Shown piece by piece: positions 1-10,156 of a DNA stretch of 64,000 nt (position 1 is its first letter; each line of letters opens with the position of its first letter). Made by a program: the position numbers and the translations under genes. A model generated the notes under the pieces. The model saw only the letters and a list, made by a program, of their open reading frames with translations, was not told the origin of the DNA and ran no database searches. The stretch is from an uncultured Flavobacteriaceae bacterium (GTDB lineage: Bacteria; Bacteroidota; Bacteroidia; Flavobacteriales; Flavobacteriaceae): assembly GCA_947494715.1 (NCBI GenBank), contig CANLWG010000017.1, forward strand, positions 62,001 to 126,000, given 5' to 3'.

Positions 1-897
1 GGAGAAAAATGGGGGGTAAAGGGAGGCTTACGTTTAGAGCAAACAGATTTGAACACCATACTGATCAATACCAACGAAATCAATGACCAGAATTATACCA
101 ACCTATTTCCCAGCGTACATACCTCCTATAAATTTTCCGAAAAGATATCGTTGCAGGCCGGGTACTCAAAACGTATTTATAGGCCACGGCTCTGGGATTT
201 AAACCCCTTTTTCAATATCCGTAACAATTTTAACATTCGTCAAGGCAATCCGGACTTAACGCCCGAGTTCACCGATTCCTATGAGGTTACCAGTATTTTC
301 TTTATAGGTAGGACTTCCCTGAATTTTGGAGTCTATCATAGGTATACCACGGATGTTATTGAAAGAATATCCATTTTTGAAAACAACGTGAACACAGTCA
401 GACCGGAGAATATCGGTACCAACAGGGCCACGGGAATGGAGTTCAATACCAAATATAGTCCTGTTAAATGGCTGACCCTCAATGCCGACTTTAACTACAG
501 CCAGTTTGCCCGTGATGGCTCTTTTGATGGTACCATCTTCGATTTCAGTGCAAACCAATGGTCTTCCAAATTGATGACAAAAGTGAAGCTTCCTGCGGAC
601 ATTGATTTGGAAGCCACTGGAAATTATCGATCTAGCTATGAAACCGTTCAAGGTAGGATAAGTGAAATGGCTTTTTTGGACCTGGGCCTACGAAAAAAAA
701 TGTTTAAGGGAAGGGGTGTGCTGAACTTAAGCGTACGCGATGCCTTTGCATCCAGAATACGGGAAAATGAAATAAGTCAGGAAAATTTCTTTATCTATAG
801 TCGCCGTTTAAGGGGCACTTTTGTGGCCTTTGGATTCAGTTACGGTTTTGGAAAAGGTGAAGCCATGGAGTTTACCGGTGCAAGAAGAAGATTTTAA
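1..897 (+). CDS. Outer-membrane beta-barrel (TonB-receptor-like) protein, C-terminal part
   Basis: The reading frame is open from the first base, so the gene starts upstream of the window and only about 298 C-terminal residues are seen. They are a succession of amphipathic strands rich in aromatic residues. They include the motif YSKRIYRPRLWDLNPF and a QGNPDLTPE segment, both typical of the outer membrane protein beta-barrel family found in flavobacterial TonB-dependent-receptor-like proteins. The last residue is Phe, as in many barrel proteins. A role in ligand uptake across the outer membrane is inferred from the family; the ligand is unknown. A PepSY-like membrane protein follows 31 bases downstream, which would suit an iron or siderophore locus. 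Confidence 0.85.
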   Translation, partial: GEKWGVKGGLRLEQTDLNTILINTNEINDQNYTNLFPSVHTSYKFSEKISLQAGYSKRIYRPRLWDLNPFFNIRNNFNIRQGNPDLTPEFTDSYEVTSIFFIGRTSLNFGVYHRYTTDVIERISIFENNVNTVRPENIGTNRATGMEFNTKYSPVKWLTLNADFNYSQFARDGSFDGTIFDFSANQWSSKLMTKVKLPADIDLEATGNYRSSYETVQGRISEMAFLDLGLRKKMFKGRGVLNLSVRDAFASRIRENEISQENFFIYSRRLRGTFVAFGFSYGFGKGEAMEFTGARRRF

Positions 898-927
898 TAT
901 ATTTTTGCGGCGAATTAAACTTGGATT

Positions 928-1437
928 ATGGGAAGAAAGACCGAGCAGACCATGCGTACTTATCACAGATATTTAGGATTTTTTTTAGCAGGGATCATGG
1001 CGATGTACGCCATCAGTGGAATTGTACTTATTTTTAGGAATACCGATTATTTAAAAAAGGACGTACAAATTGAAAAGAAGCTGGAAGCCCATCTTACTGC
1101 CCAGAATTTGGGCAAGGCTTTAAAGAAAAAGAATCTTAAGGTAGATAGGGAAGAAGGGGAACTTATCTATTTTGAAACCGGCACCTATAATAAGACAACA
1201 GGTGAGGCCCAATACCTTGAGAAGCGCTTACCTTTGATTCTGGATAAGATGGCGAAAATCCATAAAGCCAATTCCGACCACCCCTTATTTTTTCTCAATA
1301 TCTTTTTTGGAGTGTCCCTTTTGTTCTTTGTACTATCCGCCTTTTGGATGTTTAGGCCCAACACCCCTATATTTAAAAAAGGACTCTATTTTACCTTGGG
1401 TGGTGTGATTTTTACCCTGATCTTGTTATTTGTTTGA
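928..1437 (+). CDS. PepSY-associated membrane-helix protein
   Basis: A 169-residue inner-membrane protein. It has one hydrophobic helix near the N-terminus (about residues 14-36, after the basic MRTYHRYLGFF segment) and two close to the C-terminus (about 112-132 and 145-168). The roughly 75-residue polar loop between them would lie in the periplasm. This layout matches PepSY-associated TM proteins, which often accompany TonB receptors in Bacteroidota and are sometimes tied to ferric reduction. It is co-directional with, and 31 bases after, the barrel gene, so the two are probably co-transcribed. The function is inferred from family and context only. Confidence 0.6.
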   Translation: MGRKTEQTMRTYHRYLGFFLAGIMAMYAISGIVLIFRNTDYLKKDVQIEKKLEAHLTAQNLGKALKKKNLKVDREEGELIYFETGTYNKTTGEAQYLEKRLPLILDKMAKIHKANSDHPLFFLNIFFGVSLLFFVLSAFWMFRPNTPIFKKGLYFTLGGVIFTLILLFV

Positions 1438-1515
1438 CCAGCGGGCAAACCGTACATTTGTTTACGAGACCCCCATCCGATTTAAATCGACATACAAAAC
1501 ACAAAAATTGATCCG

Positions 1516-2829
1516 ATGAATAAATGCATTTTCAATTCGATTATAGGGGTATTTATTCTAGCACCCTTGTATCTTTTATCCAATGAACCCCTAACCGAAC
1601 CTTTGCAATCCGGGAATGAAGAAGCAGGGGAATACACCCTGATAGTCGAGGGATATGACTGGGGCTCGGCCGCCAGCCGAGTAATCCTGTCCTTGGATGA
1701 AACCGTATCGTCCGTCAGCTCCAATGATTATGAAGTTTCCGTACGGCGCAGTACCGAACACGCCCAGATTCCCGATGAAATGGCCTCTGGACAGCGGACA
1801 GTACAGTATGCCTATATATCCGACAAAAATGGCAATAGGGTGGCCGAAGGAAAATTCCTGACTCTTCTCCTTACCGTAGGGCCAGATATGGTTCTTGCCT
1901 CACCTATGCAATATATTCCCAGCTCAGGGGGAAATTTATGGATAGATTACCATATGACCATTACAAACACCAAGACCGGTCAGGTTTGGGACAAAGAGAC
2001 GAATCGGATTCTACCTTTGGTCAACGAGTTCGATTTAACCGGAAAGTACGCGCATAAGGGAGACATAAGTTTAACTTATGCCTCTTTTAAACCTAAGACC
2101 TCAAACAAAAAATCCCCCCTTATTATATGGCTTCATGGTGGAGGGGAAGGAGGTACCGATACAACCATTCCATTGATGGCCAATAGAGCGGCCAATTATG
2201 CCTCGGATGAAATACAGTCCCTTTTTGGAGGGGCCTATGTGCTGGTACCCCAAAGCCCTACCTTTTGGATGCAAAGCGCCTCTGGGGAATACACACGCGG
2301 CAAGGAAAATGATATTTACAATGAAGCGCTTATGGGCCTTATCAAAAAATATGTGGCCGACCATCCCCAAATTGATGCCGACCGAATCTATGTAGGGGGA
2401 TGCTCCAATGGGGGCTATATGTCGCTGAAATTGATTATCCTATATCCCGATTATTTTGCTGCTGGTTATATTAGCGCATTGGCCTACCAGTCCCAGTTTA
2501 TTACGGACGAACAGATACAGAAAATTAAGAATGTACCTATTTGGTTTGTCCATTCCAAGGACGACCCAGTGACTATCCCGGAAGAGACGGTAGTACCACT
2601 CTACAAACGATTAATGGAAGCGAATGCCAAGAATGTCCATTTTTCATACTACGACAATGTAGTGGACATTACGGGTTTCTTTGGTGGTCCCAATTACCGG
2701 TATCATGGCCATTTTTCATGGATTTATTCGCATGCCAACCATGCCGATTTTGATTTTCAGGGCAATCCTGTACTATTAGAAGGCAAACCTGTAACCATCA
2801 TGGAGTGGATGGCCGCGCAGCGGAACTAG
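1516..2829 (+). CDS. Secreted alpha/beta hydrolase (prolyl-oligopeptidase/esterase-like)
   Basis: This 437-residue protein has an N-terminal hydrophobic segment (about residues 6-21) that should act as a signal peptide. A beta-rich domain of about 180 residues comes first. The hydrolase domain has an oxyanion-type HGGGEGG stretch near residue 206 and a nucleophile elbow GGCSNGGY near 293-300 with Ser about 296. A likely acid lies in SKDDP near 347, and the His lies in the HGHFSW/HANH region near 396-406. The layout resembles PHB-depolymerase-like and peptidase S9-like esterases with an N-terminal immunoglobulin-like domain. The substrate cannot be told from sequence. It is probably periplasmic or extracellular and looks like a single-gene unit. 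Confidence 0.8.
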   Translation: MNKCIFNSIIGVFILAPLYLLSNEPLTEPLQSGNEEAGEYTLIVEGYDWGSAASRVILSLDETVSSVSSNDYEVSVRRSTEHAQIPDEMASGQRTVQYAYISDKNGNRVAEGKFLTLLLTVGPDMVLASPMQYIPSSGGNLWIDYHMTITNTKTGQVWDKETNRILPLVNEFDLTGKYAHKGDISLTYASFKPKTSNKKSPLIIWLHGGGEGGTDTTIPLMANRAANYASDEIQSLFGGAYVLVPQSPTFWMQSASGEYTRGKENDIYNEALMGLIKKYVADHPQIDADRIYVGGCSNGGYMSLKLIILYPDYFAAGYISALAYQSQFITDEQIQKIKNVPIWFVHSKDDPVTIPEETVVPLYKRLMEANAKNVHFSYYDNVVDITGFFGGPNYRYHGHFSWIYSHANHADFDFQGNPVLLEGKPVTIMEWMAAQRN

Positions 2830-2956
2830 GGATTCAGGAGTTCCGCGGATTTGATTTTTCTTTTTTGGCTAAGCAAAAGAACAAGCAGAAAGCCCTTTGC
2901 TTTTTTGTACTTTTAGATGAATTAAATTATCAAAAAAAGAAAAGCACACAGCACAT

Positions 2957-3886
2957 ATGAAAAACGGAATAGCATTGCCCGATTTGCCATTTGAGGAGTG
3001 GAAGGGAACTCGATTGACCGTACATCTGATCCTGCAAATCATAGGGAAGACACGTTTAAAACTGACTACTCGAAAAAATCATTGGTGGTATATTACACTT
3101 TACGTCACTTCCCGGGGATTCGGTACCCATAGCATTCCGGTCAATGACGGACTTGACACCCTGGAGATTGATTTCAATATAGTGGAGAAATCCGTCGTGC
3201 TGTCCCATAGTTCGTACGGACCTATTCACATTTCCCTGTTGCCCGATCCCACCATAGCCGAATTTTACGGACATTTTATGAACGCTCTGGCCAGTTTTGA
3301 CCTGCATCCCAAATTCATTGAAAAACCCTTGGACCTGGGTATTGAGACCCGTTTTGACGCTATCAAGGAATACCATCATTATGATTGGAAATATATCCAG
3401 ACATTCTGGAAATTGATGCGATGGAATAACGCTGTTTTTCAGGAGTTTAGCGGCCGGTTTTATGGGAAGACCTGTCCCGTACACATCTATTGGCACCACA
3501 TGGATCTAACGGTAACCCGGGTTTCGGACAAGAAACTTCCGCCCATGGATAAATCAGCGCGTATTCTGGAACGAGATACGTATTCCCATGAACAGATCAG
3601 TTTTGGGTTTTGGGCAGGTGATGACAATATGCCGGAGCCCATGTATTATGCCTATACCTATCCCTCTCCGGAGGGCCTGGATGAAGAAACTTTGTTGCCG
3701 GATGCCGCAAAATGGGTAGAGAGCAATGGGAGCCCTATGGCCCTCTTACGCTATGAAACGGTGAGGAATTCCGAAAACCCAAGAGCTGCAGTGCTCAACT
3801 TTTTGGAAAGTGCCTATCAAGCGGGGGCCAAACGGGCCAATTGGAACATTGTGGAATTGACGGTGCCTTCCTTGGACGATATTTGA
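2957..3886 (+). CDS. DUF5996 family protein
   Basis: A 309-residue soluble protein with no signal peptide or membrane helix. The opening residues (LPDLPFEEWKGTRLTVHLILQI, then a WWYITLYV strand) and the later DEETLLPDAAKWVES stretch match what I know of the DUF5996 family. That family is a widespread bacterial group without an assigned function. The gene stands alone, 127 bases after the hydrolase and 113 bases before the next receptor. No catalytic motif can be pointed out. Confidence 0.75.
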   Translation: MKNGIALPDLPFEEWKGTRLTVHLILQIIGKTRLKLTTRKNHWWYITLYVTSRGFGTHSIPVNDGLDTLEIDFNIVEKSVVLSHSSYGPIHISLLPDPTIAEFYGHFMNALASFDLHPKFIEKPLDLGIETRFDAIKEYHHYDWKYIQTFWKLMRWNNAVFQEFSGRFYGKTCPVHIYWHHMDLTVTRVSDKKLPPMDKSARILERDTYSHEQISFGFWAGDDNMPEPMYYAYTYPSPEGLDEETLLPDAAKWVESNGSPMALLRYETVRNSENPRAAVLNFLESAYQAGAKRANWNIVELTVPSLDDI

Positions 3887-3999
3887 AATAAAGGCAACAG
3901 CAGACTTTCTTAAAATTAAAATCACAATAATTTAACGAGAACTTCATTTCGGCTATGGTATTACCCCTATATTTAGTTTTTGACTTAGAATAGCCTTTT

Positions 4000-6474
4000 A
4001 TGCGCTTATCCAATGCGTTGCTTTGCGCATTTCTTTTTTTTGGCCTCCAGGCTTCGGCACAGCTATCCGGAAGGATTCAGGATGCCTCAACTCAAGAGGA
4101 TTTGGAGTATGCTACGGTGGCACTCTATCGCCAAAAAGATAGTACGTTGGTAACTGGGGTCGTATGTGATCAAAAGGGTTTTTTCGTCATTAGCTCGATA
4201 AAACCGGATGTGTATTACCTGAGTTGTTCCTTCATTGGATATCGCACAAAATACGTGGAGAATATCGTGTGCGAAAAGGGTGCCGACAAAATAAACTTGG
4301 AGACCATTGCGCTCGAAATAGGCCCAAATCAGTTGGGCGAAGTAGTCGTACAGGCCGAAAGTGCCACGGTAATCAATAAGATCGATAGGCAGGTATTCGA
4401 GGCTTCCAAATTTCAGAACAGCCAAGGTGGGAATGTGACGGATGTGCTTAGAAACCTACCCTCGGTATCGGTTAATGGCTTGGGCGAGATCAGTGTACGC
4501 GGAAGTACCGGATTTGTACTATTACTCAATGGAAAACCGATACAGGGTGATGCGGCCGTTTTGTTAAATCAACTCCCAGCAAATTCGGTGGAAAGGGTAG
4601 AAGTGATTACAGCACCCTCAGCAAAATACGACCCGGAGGGAAAAGCAGGCATCTTGAACATTATTATGCAAAAGGAGGCTGTGGCCGGTACTTTTACGCA
4701 AATAAATATCAGGGCCGGTCTACCCTCAATAGAACCCTATGATAACGCCGAATCTGCCCGACGCTATGGTTTGGATGCTACCTACAATGTCCGAAAGGAA
4801 AAATGGAACTTTTCCTTTGGCGCCAATTATCAGCGAAACGATCTGGCCGGTAGACGGGAAGGGGATGTTTTTACGATTATCAACGATACGCTTACCCGTT
4901 TTCCCTCCGATGGGGAACGTAGTTTTGATGAAGTTAACTATAGCGGAAGATTTACGGTAGATTTTGAACCGGATACCCTTAATACCTTTTCCCTGGGATT
5001 TTATGCCGGAAAGCGGCAAAAGGACAGAACAGCGGATATCCTTTATTTTGATAACCACGCCATTACCCCGGCAAATGGTACGGAGCGTTTGTATACCTTT
5101 CCATATTTTAATGAAAACCTTAGGGAAAGAAAAGGGGACTTCATTTTGGGAAGTCTGGATTACGCGCATACATTTCGAGATAGCTCCAAATTATCGGCTT
5201 CACTATTATACGAATACACCTTATTGGGCGGGCCGACCACGAATCGAAATTTGGGTTTTCCCAATACGGACTTTGTGTATCAGGATGAATTCAATACCAA
5301 TGATAATCCCTTGAACGGGTTTCGTTTTCAACTGGATTATACCTGGAAACCCTTTGCCTTTGGGACCTTGGAAACAGGATATCAGTATCGGATATTGGAC
5401 CATACCGGGGATTTTGTCTATGAACGGCGTAATAACATTACTGGGGAGTTTGAGCTGGTACCGGAATTCTCCAGCGAAGTGGATTTAACACGAAGTATTC
5501 ATTCCGCCTATGCCCAACTTAGCGGGAAAAAGGGAAAATGGGACTATGCTGCCGGAATTCGGATGGAGGCCATGGATCGCGATTTTGACCTTAAGGACAA
5601 GAACAACACTATAGATACCACCTATACCTACAATTTTGTAAAACCCTTTCCTTCCGCCTCCCTACAATACGAGCTAAATGAACGCACTCATATCAAGGCT
5701 GCCTACAGCAAGCGCATTGAGCGGACCACTACCTTTAAAATGAACCCCTTTCCGGAAAGGGAGCACTCCGAGACCTTGGAACAAGGTGATGCCACGCTGC
5801 TCCCGGAGTTTATCGATTTAGTGGAACTGGGACTAACCAAAAATTTTAAGGGTAATCATTCCCTGTTCGCTACGGCCTATTTTAGAAACGTGGAGAACTT
5901 GGTAAATCGGGTAAACACGGTCTTTAACGATACCATTTTAAACCGCATTTATTCCAATGTGGGCAGGGGTCGCTCCCTGGGAATTGAAGTGGGGGGGCAA
6001 TTTAAACCCACCCAGAATTGGTCCAACTTTATTGGAGGTAATTTTTACACATATGACATTGAAGGCACGTTTGATAACCGAGCGCTTAATACCCATAGTT
6101 TTGTCTATTCCATCAACGCGAATAGCACCTATGCTTTCTCGTCCACCGCATCGCTACAGTTTACCTTTAATTATTTGTCGGCACAAAATACCGCTCAGGG
6201 CGAGGATTCCCGCTTCTATTCACCCAATCTTACGTTTCGAAAGACCTTTTTGGACAATCGGTTGGTAGCAACGGTGCAATGGCAAAATATGGATATGGGA
6301 CTCCTAGACACCAATGAGCAACGCATTACGACCCAAAGGCCGGGGGAGTTTTTTACGACCACCAACTATGTCTACGAGGTGGATATGATTTTGCTCAATC
6401 TCAGCTATTCCTTCAATAAGAATACCAACAAGGCCAAGTTCATTGATAGTGAATTTGGCAAACGGGAGTTTTAG
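4000..6474 (+). CDS. TonB-receptor-like outer-membrane beta-barrel protein
   Basis: A full-length 824-residue receptor-like protein. Residues 1-20 form a signal peptide ending AQASA-type (QASAQ). Residues about 21-100 form a carboxypeptidase-regulatory-like beta sandwich, followed by a plug-like domain near 115-225 with NVTDVLRNLPSVSVNG and PSAKYDPEGKAGILNIIMQK. The remainder is a 14-plus-strand barrel of the outer membrane protein beta-barrel family. It contains an AYSKRIERTTTFKMNPFPE segment like that of the partial receptor at the window start, so the two are paralogues. The protein should sit in the outer membrane. The ligand is unknown, and no SusD-like lipoprotein is next to it. Confidence 0.88.
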   Translation: MRLSNALLCAFLFFGLQASAQLSGRIQDASTQEDLEYATVALYRQKDSTLVTGVVCDQKGFFVISSIKPDVYYLSCSFIGYRTKYVENIVCEKGADKINLETIALEIGPNQLGEVVVQAESATVINKIDRQVFEASKFQNSQGGNVTDVLRNLPSVSVNGLGEISVRGSTGFVLLLNGKPIQGDAAVLLNQLPANSVERVEVITAPSAKYDPEGKAGILNIIMQKEAVAGTFTQINIRAGLPSIEPYDNAESARRYGLDATYNVRKEKWNFSFGANYQRNDLAGRREGDVFTIINDTLTRFPSDGERSFDEVNYSGRFTVDFEPDTLNTFSLGFYAGKRQKDRTADILYFDNHAITPANGTERLYTFPYFNENLRERKGDFILGSLDYAHTFRDSSKLSASLLYEYTLLGGPTTNRNLGFPNTDFVYQDEFNTNDNPLNGFRFQLDYTWKPFAFGTLETGYQYRILDHTGDFVYERRNNITGEFELVPEFSSEVDLTRSIHSAYAQLSGKKGKWDYAAGIRMEAMDRDFDLKDKNNTIDTTYTYNFVKPFPSASLQYELNERTHIKAAYSKRIERTTTFKMNPFPEREHSETLEQGDATLLPEFIDLVELGLTKNFKGNHSLFATAYFRNVENLVNRVNTVFNDTILNRIYSNVGRGRSLGIEVGGQFKPTQNWSNFIGGNFYTYDIEGTFDNRALNTHSFVYSINANSTYAFSSTASLQFTFNYLSAQNTAQGEDSRFYSPNLTFRKTFLDNRLVATVQWQNMDMGLLDTNEQRITTQRPGEFFTTTNYVYEVDMILLNLSYSFNKNTNKAKFIDSEFGKREF

Positions 6475-6583
6475 TTTCCAAATCCCGCCTTGCTCCGCTG
6501 TCTGAAATTCCTAAGCGTACCTTCGGTTCATATAGTTTGGAATTCGTAATTTAAAGGACCATAAACTTCAAAATCCAAGGATT

Positions 6584-8932
6584 ATGATTAAGAATGGGTT
6601 TAGAATCGGTCTGCGTATTTTGTTCAAGTACCGACTCTATACGGGAATCAGTCTTGTTGGATTGGCAATCGCCATAACTTCGGTTTGGTTCATAGCCAAT
6701 TATGTCACCAACTCTTATCGTTATGATGCGTATCAAGACAATGCCGATAGAATCCATAGGCTAAGCATGCAGGTTACCGCAGGGGGTAATACCGACCACT
6801 ATGCCACCAGTGGAAAACCCTTGGGCAGTGTATTGGCTGAGAACTATTCCGGTATCGACAACTACGCGAGGCTGACTTTTCAGGGGAATACCGTAGTGCG
6901 GGTAAACGATGAACTTTTTAAGGAAAATGGTTTTTTTAAAACCAACTCGGAGGCCTTGGAAGTATTTACTTTCGACTTCATTTCAGGAAATACAAATACC
7001 CCGGTATTAGATCCAAATTCGATTTTGTTGTCCAGGTCTTTGGCCGAAAAGTATTTTGGAGGTACTGAAGTTGTAAACAAACCGATTACAATCGGGGACC
7101 ATGCCTATACCATACAAGGCGTTTATGAGGATTGGCCCAAGAATTCGCATGTGAATCCCAAAGCTTTATTGCATTCGGAAGGACTTGCGGCCGATTATGA
7201 ACTACAGGAATGGTTTAACCTGGAGCACTATACCTATGTAGTACTCGATGGGTCCATTGACCCGAAAGACTTGGAGGGCCAGCTGGCCCAGATGACGACC
7301 GAACATCTAAAACCGGGTTTGGAAGGTTCCGGGGTGGATATACAATTCATGGCCCAACCCCTTAAAGGCCTGTATTTTGCACCCGCTTTGATCGATGATG
7401 TTCCTAAAGGCAATTCCAAGTACGTCTACGCACTGCTATTCGCTGGGCTATTGGTCCTATTGATTGCTGGCCTAAATTCCATCAATCTGTCCTTAACGCA
7501 ATCCACCCAGCGCACCAAGGAAATTCAATTGAAAAAAATGCTCGGCATATCGCGCGGACAATTGGTATTTCAGAGCGCTATGGAATCGGGAATCATGACG
7601 GTATTGGTACTCTTGGTTGCCGCAATTCTGGTACTGGCCTTTACCAATACCTATTTTCAATATTCAGGTTTTCAGGCCTTGGATGTAACCAACCAGTGGC
7701 TTCTTCTACTCGTTATTCCCTTGATTACCTTTGGTTTTGGATTATTGGGGACCAGTTATTCCGGGGTATACCTATCCTTTTCCGGTAATTTGGTGAATAC
7801 AAAGAAAACCTCGGTCAATACCTTTAAAAAAGTGCTGCTCGGATTTCAGTTTGCCATAGCATCGATTATCCTAATTGCAACGCTTACGATGAACAAGCAG
7901 ATCCATTTTATGAAAAACAAGGATTTGGGTTTTTCAAAAGAGCAGGTCATGATCGTAGACCTTCCGGGAAACGAAGAATTAAAAGACAAGCACATCCAAT
8001 TTCGGGAACGGGTGAAGAGCTTTCCAACCATCCAAAGTGCCTCCTTGATTGGGGGTGGGGCCCTGCCGGGGGAGGAAAACGGAAAAGAGATTTTTCAGGT
8101 AACCGTTGAGGGGGAGGAAGTGGAAAAGGTGTTCAACTTCTACCGGGTGGATGAGAACTTTAGCGAGCTCCTGGAGCTCCAATTGGCCCTGGCCCGAAAC
8201 TTTGAAGCTAACCGGCCCAGTGATAAAGAGGATGCCGTATTGATCAATCAGGCTTTAGCCCAATCGCTACAATGGGAGAATCCCCTGGACCAAACGATAT
8301 ATTATTATGGTAAGCCCAGAAAAGTCATCGGGGTGGTCCAAAATTTTCACAACCAATCCCTACATAATGCGATAGAGCCTATTGTGTTTCTCTATGACGA
8401 GGCCTATGCCACCAAGTTGCTCGTAAAAACGGCCATGGGCAACGTGGGTTTGGTGGAGACGGCCTGGGCGGACTTTTTCCCCAATACCCCTTTTGCGCTG
8501 TCCCATTTTGATCAATTTATCGATGCCCAATATATCCAGGAGGATGATTTGGCAAAGCTGTTGGGGTTCTTTTCTTTAGTTTCCCTGGGTTTGTGCTGTA
8601 TGGGCCTTTTTGCCATTTTCTCCCTGCACTTGCTGCAAAAGACCAAGGAATTGAGTATTCGAAAAGTATTGGGGGCCAATGCCTGGCATCTGGTACGGAC
8701 TACGACCCGGAGTTATGTGGGGGTCGCGGTACTGGCCCTAGGTGTGGCTATCCCGGTGGCGGGGTATCTTATGGAAAACTGGCTCAGCGGGTTTAGTTAT
8801 CGGATATCCCTGGATGCTTTGGTTTTTATCGGGGCCGCTATACTGATTTTGGGGATGAGCGGTGTCACCTTGTTATACCATATTTTAAAATCGGTCCGCG
8901 TAAATCCCGTAACGGCTTTACAATCCGAATAG
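6584..8932 (+). CDS. MacB/FtsX-type ABC transporter permease
   Basis: A 782-residue inner-membrane permease with the duplicated MacB-core/FtsX architecture. There is one N-terminal helix (about 20-41), a periplasmic domain, three helices (about 283-400), another single helix (about 420-440), a second periplasmic domain, then three helices (about 665-775). It ends in the typical SVRVNPVTALQSE. Cytoplasmic coupling stretches QRTKEIQLKKMLG and QKTKELSIRKVLG precede the FtsX helices. Proteins of this kind work with a MacB-type ATPase in export or efflux, but no ATPase gene is adjacent, so the partner must be encoded elsewhere. It is the last core-like gene before the AT-rich island. Confidence 0.88.
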   Translation: MIKNGFRIGLRILFKYRLYTGISLVGLAIAITSVWFIANYVTNSYRYDAYQDNADRIHRLSMQVTAGGNTDHYATSGKPLGSVLAENYSGIDNYARLTFQGNTVVRVNDELFKENGFFKTNSEALEVFTFDFISGNTNTPVLDPNSILLSRSLAEKYFGGTEVVNKPITIGDHAYTIQGVYEDWPKNSHVNPKALLHSEGLAADYELQEWFNLEHYTYVVLDGSIDPKDLEGQLAQMTTEHLKPGLEGSGVDIQFMAQPLKGLYFAPALIDDVPKGNSKYVYALLFAGLLVLLIAGLNSINLSLTQSTQRTKEIQLKKMLGISRGQLVFQSAMESGIMTVLVLLVAAILVLAFTNTYFQYSGFQALDVTNQWLLLLVIPLITFGFGLLGTSYSGVYLSFSGNLVNTKKTSVNTFKKVLLGFQFAIASIILIATLTMNKQIHFMKNKDLGFSKEQVMIVDLPGNEELKDKHIQFRERVKSFPTIQSASLIGGGALPGEENGKEIFQVTVEGEEVEKVFNFYRVDENFSELLELQLALARNFEANRPSDKEDAVLINQALAQSLQWENPLDQTIYYYGKPRKVIGVVQNFHNQSLHNAIEPIVFLYDEAYATKLLVKTAMGNVGLVETAWADFFPNTPFALSHFDQFIDAQYIQEDDLAKLLGFFSLVSLGLCCMGLFAIFSLHLLQKTKELSIRKVLGANAWHLVRTTTRSYVGVAVLALGVAIPVAGYLMENWLSGFSYRISLDALVFIGAAILILGMSGVTLLYHILKSVRVNPVTALQSE

Positions 8933-8984
8933 GCAGTACCACTACATACCTATTGAAGTCTTATGGCTAGAGACAAGCTGCTCA

Positions 8985-9084
8985 TATCCGTTTCTCAAAA
9001 TGGAGGAGTACCGGTTGGCGTAATCGACTGAAAAATACTACATTCGTTAGGATGGGGTGTATGATTATTGATCATATACCATTT
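8985..9084 (+). repeat. Intergenic repeat copy 1 (island left edge)
   Basis: About 100 bases that recur, with changes, near 12540-12625 and 13150-13255. Shared blocks in order are CAAAATGnAG, GTACCGG (9008-9014), a TGGCGTAATCGACTG stretch, CTACATTCG (TACATTCG at 9039-9046), TTAGGAT, and GATCATATACCA (9070-9081). It lies directly before the SIR2-like gene and seems to carry its promoter. It marks the switch from core-like to AT-rich sequence. Confidence 0.75.
9039..9046 (+). promoter_or_regulatory. Putative -7 promoter box before the SIR2-like gene
   Basis: TACATTCG resembles the Bacteroidota -7 box TAnnTTTG with one change. A TTG in CGGTTGGCG lies 21 bases upstream, where a -33 element is expected. 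The same box in the same A-rich context is found before several other genes here (near 12075, 13203, 21823 and 27588). Function is inferred. Confidence 0.4.
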
Positions 9085-9095
9085 TTGGCAACAAT

Positions 9096-10124
9096 ATGAC
9101 CAAAGAAGAAGAAATAGAAATCGTACACGGAAAAGGAACACACGTAGTAATTCTTGGTGCTGGTGCAACATATGCTTCAACTTTAAGAAATCCCGAAAAA
9201 AACGGAAAAACTCTTCCTTTAATGTGGAATGTAATCGATGTTGTCGGATTGACTAATGTTGTGAATGACTTGCCAAAAGAATATCAACTGCATAAAGAAG
9301 ATTTTGAAAAACTTTACAGCTTGTTAGCTAAAGACGACAAGTTTAAAGCAGAAAGAGAACATACTGAAAAAGTAGTTTATAAATACTTTGAAGAATTAGA
9401 TTTACCAGATGAACCAACTATTTACGATTATCTCGTACTTTCATTAAGGCACCGAAAAGATATAATTGCAACTTTTAATTGGGACCCGTTTTTGTACAAA
9501 GCATACGTTAGAAATGGAGAGTTCACTGATAGTCCCGGAATTTTATTTTTACACGGTTGCGTTTCATTAGGTTATGACAAATCAAATGGTTCTTCTGGTC
9601 CAGCAGGTTGGTTTTCAAAAGAAACTAAACGGGAATTTGTACCAACTAAATTATTGTATCCAGTTGACAAAAAAGACTATAATAGCGACCCTTTTATAAA
9701 CGGACAATGGGAGGCACTTGCCAATCGACTGGAAGAAGCTGAAAGAGTTACCGTTTTTGGGTATTCAGCACCTAAAACAGATGTTGAAGCAATCGAACTT
9801 TTACAAAATGCTTGGGGAAACGTTGACCAAAGGGCAATGGAAGAATTTGAATTTATCGATATACAAGAAGAAGATAAACTTTTAAAATCTTGGGAAACAT
9901 TTGTGCATACCCATCACTATCATTATTGTAATGATTATTTTGATTCTTCACTTGCCTTACATCCAAGAAGAACTGTAGAAAGTTATCATCATTGGGCAAT
10001 GCCCAAAACACCAAATGAAGCATTTCAAGATGGAAATCCGATTCCTGACAACTTTAGGACTTTGGAAGAATTATGGGAATGGCACGAACCATTGATTGAA
10101 GCTGAAAAAAGATTTTATGGATAA
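9096..10124 (+). CDS. SIR2-like (NAD-binding fold) protein, candidate defence effector
   Basis: A 342-residue soluble protein. It opens with a Rossmann-like strand and the loop GAGAT at residues 21-25. It has ATFNWDPFL near 125-133, matching the TxNxD element of SIR2 folds, then LHG near 151-153 and VFGYSAPKTD near 220-229, the usual closing motif of SIR2-like domains. In bacteria such domains often act as NAD-consuming effectors in anti-phage systems; that role here is inferred. An AbiJ-NTD4/HEPN-like gene follows after 32 bases and is probably co-transcribed. Base composition is clearly more AT-rich than the flanking core genes, indicating transfer. The 9-base arm TTGGCAACA (9085-9093) just before the start is complementary to TGTTGCCAA just after the stop. 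Confidence 0.7.
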   Translation: MTKEEEIEIVHGKGTHVVILGAGATYASTLRNPEKNGKTLPLMWNVIDVVGLTNVVNDLPKEYQLHKEDFEKLYSLLAKDDKFKAEREHTEKVVYKYFEELDLPDEPTIYDYLVLSLRHRKDIIATFNWDPFLYKAYVRNGEFTDSPGILFLHGCVSLGYDKSNGSSGPAGWFSKETKREFVPTKLLYPVDKKDYNSDPFINGQWEALANRLEEAERVTVFGYSAPKTDVEAIELLQNAWGNVDQRAMEEFEFIDIQEEDKLLKSWETFVHTHHYHYCNDYFDSSLALHPRRTVESYHHWAMPKTPNEAFQDGNPIPDNFRTLEELWEWHEPLIEAEKRFYG

Positions 10125-10156
10125 TAATAAAATACTGTTGCCAACAATATTGACGA

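Noticed and set aside
9068-9256. 62-codon frame overlapping the SIR2-like start
   Set aside because: It is out of frame with the gene, low-complexity (Arg/Asn-rich) and starts within the promoter-like repeat.
10125-10156. Junction between SIR2-like and AbiJ-like genes as an attC-like site
   Set aside because: Only 32 bases lie between the genes, too short for such a site; the TGTTGCCAA there is better read as a 3' arm or remnant.
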